A DNA stretch of 23,208 nt from Phycisphaerales bacterium UBA4658. Lineage in GTDB: Bacteria; Planctomycetota; Phycisphaerae; Phycisphaerales; UBA1924. A model generated the notes under the pieces. That model saw only the letters and a program-made list of their open reading frames with translations, made no database searches and was not told the origin of the DNA. Position 1 is the stretch's first letter. The number at the start of each line of letters is the position of its first letter. The stretch lies in the NCBI GenBank assembly GCA_002405485.1, contig DHLW01000188.1, positions 2,893 to 26,100 of the forward strand, given 5' to 3'. The position numbers and the translations under genes are program-made. This document shows, piece by piece, positions 20,422 through 23,208 of this stretch.

Positions 20422-22620
20422 ATGAACGAACGCCCCACATTCAGCCCCTTCTGGCACCGCGTGCGGACCATGCGCCCGAAGCTCCGCCCGCACGTGCAGA
20501 TCACCCGCCAGCACTACCGCGGGCGACGCTGGCACGTCGTGCATGATCCCACCAGCAACCAGTTCTTCCGGCTCAACCCCGTCGCGTACGACTTTGTCGG
20601 GATGCTCGACGGCCAGCGCGAGATCGAGGCCGCCTGGCACGCCTCGCTCGAGAAGTTCGGCGACCTGGCCCCCACGCAGAACGAGATCATCCAGCTCATC
20701 AGCCAGCTCTATCAGTCCAATCTGCTCTCCTGCGACGCCTCGCCGGAGACCGAGCAACTCCTCCGCCGAGGCCGCGAACGCGTGAAGAAGAAGGCCATCG
20801 CGCAGGCGATCGGCATCATGTACCTGAAGATCCGCTTGCTGAATCCGGATCGCTTCCTCACCGCCGCCGAGCCCATCCTTCGACCCATCCTCAACCGCTG
20901 GGGCTTCCTCGCCTGGTGCGCGCTGATCCTCTGGGCGCTTATCAGCATCATCCCCCATTGGGGCAAGCTCGCCAGCGACTTCAACCAGCAGCACATCTTC
21001 GACCCCCAGTTCCTCTGGCTCATCCCCCTGGCCTTCGTTGTCACCAAGGCCATCCACGAGTTCGGGCACGGCGTGGTCTGCAAGCGTTTCGGCGGGCAGG
21101 TGCCCGAGTTCGGGGTGATGCTCCTGGTCCTCTTCCCATCGCCATATGTCGACGCCTCAAGCGCGTGGGCGTTCACGAGCAAGTGGCGACGCGTCGCCGT
21201 CGGCGCCGCCGGCATGATGTTCGAGCGCGTCGTCGCCGCGATCGCGGCGTTCGTCTGGATCGCCCAGCAGGAATCCGGGCAGGGCGGAAGCGTTCTGGCG
21301 CGGTTCTGCTTCAACATCATGGTCACCAGCGGCATCTCCACCATCCTGTTCAACGCCAACCCGCTCATGCGGTTCGACGGCTACTACATGCTCGCCGACC
21401 TTCTTGAAGTCCCCAATCTCGCCAACCGCTCCAACAAGATGCTCCTGCATCTCATTCAGCGGTTCATCTACCGGCTGAAGAACCTGACGCCCCCCACCAC
21501 CCAGGCCGACGAGCGCACGATTCTCATCGTCTACGGCATCCTCGCGTTCGCCTACCGCATCTTCCTGTTCATCACCATCACGCTCTTTGTCCTCGGACAG
21601 TTCTTCGCCATCGGGCTCGTCCTCGCCGTCTGGACCGCCGCGGCGTGGTTCCTGATGCCCCTGGGCAAGCTCGTGCACTGGCTCGCCTCCAGCCCCATGC
21701 TCAGCGAGCACAGGGCACGCACCGTCGCCATCACCATCGCCATGGTCGTCCTTCTGCTGGGCGTCGTGGGATTCATCCCCATGCCCGATCGTCGGCACGG
21801 TTCCGGAGTCGTCGACAGTCTCGCCAAGACGAACATCTACTTCGGCACCGAGGGGTTCGTCGCCCAGGTCCACAAGCGCCCGGGCGAGCGCGTCCTCAAG
21901 GGCGAGCCCATCGTCACCGTCGAGAATCGCGACCTGGTGGAACAGCGGGCCGGGCTCCTCGCGCAGGTCGATGAGATTCGCGTCATGGTCCGCGACGGCG
22001 TCGCCAAGGGCGATCCCGCCGTCACCGCGCTGGCAAGCGAACGCCTCCGTGTCGGACTCGACAACCTCGCGGAGATCGAACGCCGAATCGCCGATCTCGT
22101 CATCCTCGCCCCTCATGACGGCGTGGTCGCCGGCGATGACCCGGCCCAGAAACTCGGCGGCTTCGTCAAGCGCGGCGATCCCGTCTGCACCGTCGTCGAT
22201 CCCGACTCCATCCGCATCGCCGCCACCTTCGACCAGCAACAGGCCGAGTGGATCCTCACCCGCGCCGACCAGCGCGGCGAACCCCCGGCCTGCCAGATCC
22301 GCCTGCTCTCCAACGTCAGCACCATCGTCAACGCCGAACGCTTCGAGCCCGTGCTCGCCGGACAACGCCTCCTCCCAAGCGCCGCGCTGGGCTTCGGCGG
22401 CGGCGGGCGATTCGAGATCGACCCACAGGACCAGTCCGGACGCGTCGCCAAACGTCCGCAGTTCAACGTGTACATCTACCCCGATGCCTCCAGCGCGCTC
22501 GCGACGAGCGTTCTTCCCGGCGAGCGCGTCCTCGTCCGGTTCAAGCTTCCCACTCGCCCCCTGCTGTCTCAGTGGATCGATCGCCTCCGAAAGGAGATCC
22601 AGGGCCGGGTGAACATCTAG
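20422..22620 (+). CDS. PqqD-like - M50 site-2-type metalloprotease - HlyD/lipoyl fusion protein
   Basis: This 732-residue multidomain membrane protein starts at ATG 20422, where similarity begins; the frame is open further upstream but inside the previous gene. Residues about 37-103 resemble PqqD, a peptide-binding domain (NQFFRLNPVAYDFVGMLDG, then LISQLYQSNLL). A membrane core follows at about 160-450 with roughly eight helices. It carries HEFGH (residues 212-216, HExxH) and NPLMRFDG with Asp319, the third zinc ligand of M50 proteases. Residues about 470-700 are periplasmic lipoyl/HlyD-like sequence (GTEGFVAQVHKRPGERVLKGEPIVTV and APHDGVVAGDD). Bacillus YydH and similar peptide zinc metalloproteases have related M50 cores. 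All catalytic residues appear intact. No Shine-Dalgarno sequence is seen. The SecA-like gene follows after 17 bases. Confidence 0.9.
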   Translation: MNERPTFSPFWHRVRTMRPKLRPHVQITRQHYRGRRWHVVHDPTSNQFFRLNPVAYDFVGMLDGQREIEAAWHASLEKFGDLAPTQNEIIQLISQLYQSNLLSCDASPETEQLLRRGRERVKKKAIAQAIGIMYLKIRLLNPDRFLTAAEPILRPILNRWGFLAWCALILWALISIIPHWGKLASDFNQQHIFDPQFLWLIPLAFVVTKAIHEFGHGVVCKRFGGQVPEFGVMLLVLFPSPYVDASSAWAFTSKWRRVAVGAAGMMFERVVAAIAAFVWIAQQESGQGGSVLARFCFNIMVTSGISTILFNANPLMRFDGYYMLADLLEVPNLANRSNKMLLHLIQRFIYRLKNLTPPTTQADERTILIVYGILAFAYRIFLFITITLFVLGQFFAIGLVLAVWTAAAWFLMPLGKLVHWLASSPMLSEHRARTVAITIAMVVLLLGVVGFIPMPDRRHGSGVVDSLAKTNIYFGTEGFVAQVHKRPGERVLKGEPIVTVENRDLVEQRAGLLAQVDEIRVMVRDGVAKGDPAVTALASERLRVGLDNLAEIERRIADLVILAPHDGVVAGDDPAQKLGGFVKRGDPVCTVVDPDSIRIAATFDQQQAEWILTRADQRGEPPACQIRLLSNVSTIVNAERFEPVLAGQRLLPSAALGFGGGGRFEIDPQDQSGRVAKRPQFNVYIYPDASSALATSVLPGERVLVRFKLPTRPLLSQWIDRLRKEIQGRVNI

Positions 22621-22637
22621 CCCGGCCCCCGCCACAC

Positions 22638-23208
22638 ATGTCCTCCACGGTCACCCGATACCACGCCCTCTTCGAGTCCTTGCGGGCCCGCCGACGCAAG
22701 CCGGAGAATCCGCGCGGACTGGACATCGTGGCGAGCATGGCGCGCACCAAGCTCAAGCACGCGCGGCACACGCTCTCCTGGCTTCGCTCCCAGGCCCAGA
22801 TCGTCACCACCCACGCCAAGGATCTGCGCACCCACTCAGACGCCGCCCTCAACGAACACGTCCGCGAGTTGCGAGAGCTCTTCATGCGCGGTCGCGAGGA
22901 TGAGTCAACGATCCAGCGCGCACTTGCCGCCATCCGCGAGGTCGCCCGCCGAGAGACCGGCGAGGAGGCCTATCCCGTACAGCTCATGGGCGCACTGGCG
23001 TTGTATCACGGGCGCATCGTCCAGATGGTCACCGGCGAGGGAAAGACCCTCACCGGTTCCCTCGCCGCGCCCCTGCTGGCCTGGCGACATCGCTACCTGC
23101 ACATCCTCACGGTCAACGACTATCTCGCGCAGCGCGACGCCGACAGCCGAGCGTGCATCTACCGCCGCTGCGGGTGCGATGTCGGCGCGATCGTGCAATC
23201 TCTTGAAG
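22638..23208 (+). CDS. SecA-type ATPase paralogue, 3' end outside window
   Basis: The ATG at 22638 opens a frame of 190 codons that runs off the right edge. Residues 111-138 (EAYPVQLMGALALYHGRIVQMVTGEGKTL) match the SecA signature DVQLxGGxxLxxGxIAEMxTGEGKT, including the Walker A lysine Lys136. TVNDYLAQRDAD at 158-169 is the next SecA motif. GGM of the usual motif is replaced by GAL, and the Lys/Arg of MKTGEGKT by Val. The stretch before the motif is about 112 residues instead of about 80 and is basic and helical, so this is probably an accessory SecA and not the housekeeping enzyme. It follows the M50 gene by 17 bases. SecA motors drive unfolded proteins through membranes. The helicase-like family name DEAD/DEAH would be a less precise label. 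Confidence 0.9.
   Translation, partial: MSSTVTRYHALFESLRARRRKPENPRGLDIVASMARTKLKHARHTLSWLRSQAQIVTTHAKDLRTHSDAALNEHVRELRELFMRGREDESTIQRALAAIREVARRETGEEAYPVQLMGALALYHGRIVQMVTGEGKTLTGSLAAPLLAWRHRYLHILTVNDYLAQRDADSRACIYRRCGCDVGAIVQSLE

Noticed and set aside
20422..22620. A ribosomally made peptide (RiPP) biosynthesis cluster, suggested by PqqD and M50
   Set aside because: No precursor peptide, radical SAM enzyme, YcaO or ABC exporter is visible in the window. The adaptor and SecA neighbours fit an export system better.

Overview
The window is high-GC bacterial DNA that looks like a Planctomycetota genome, most plausibly the Phycisphaerae. The main pointers are a pseudopilin with the planctomycete-style N-terminus (AFTLIDLLVSIAIIALL), an ECF sigma factor with an RskA-like anti-sigma factor, many single-gene transcription units with little Shine-Dalgarno signal, and very long coiled-coil proteins. 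The assignment is inference; no rRNA or other phylogenetic marker is present. I see no tRNA, rRNA, CRISPR array, insertion sequence or phage gene.

Layout. 1-1265 (minus): acpP then fabF (3' end off the left edge), a fatty-acid synthesis pair. 1679-3664 (plus): a DUF1444 (YtpQ-like) protein, a TrpG/PabA glutamine amidotransferase and an unrecognised 147-residue protein. 3695-4749 (minus): a three-gene membrane-stress type cluster (DUF883/YqjD-like, YqjE/holin-X-like, and a small membrane protein). 4976-6923 (minus): a secreted cyclophilin and a type II pseudopilin. 7290-8656 (plus): an ECF sigma factor overlapping an RskA-like anti-sigma factor by ATGA. 8717-11785 (minus): a 1022-residue protein with about 700 residues of coiled coil and a two-helix C-terminus resembling Wzz chain-length regulators. 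12018-12443 (plus): an EVE-domain protein. 12470-16892 (minus): a SpoIID/LytB protein, a DegT/DnrJ/EryC1/StrS aminotransferase and a soluble coiled-coil protein.

17299-23208 (plus) is the most interesting part: an apparent operon encoding a periplasmic adaptor (HlyD/RND type), a GAF-TM-HlyD fusion, a PqqD-M50 metalloprotease-lipoyl/HlyD fusion and a diverged SecA-type ATPase that runs off the right edge. The first two genes overlap by GTGA, and the last two are 17 bases apart. No ABC ATPase, RND pump or TolC is visible. A SecA-like motor working with HlyD-type adaptors and an intramembrane protease is therefore a candidate envelope export or processing system. That function is inferred from gene content only.

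Two kinds of translation start are visible. Some genes have clear Shine-Dalgarno sequences (acpP, DUF883, pseudopilin, GAF-HlyD). At least five others have a TANNNT -10-like hexamer only 5-7 bases before the start codon, as expected for leaderless mRNAs.
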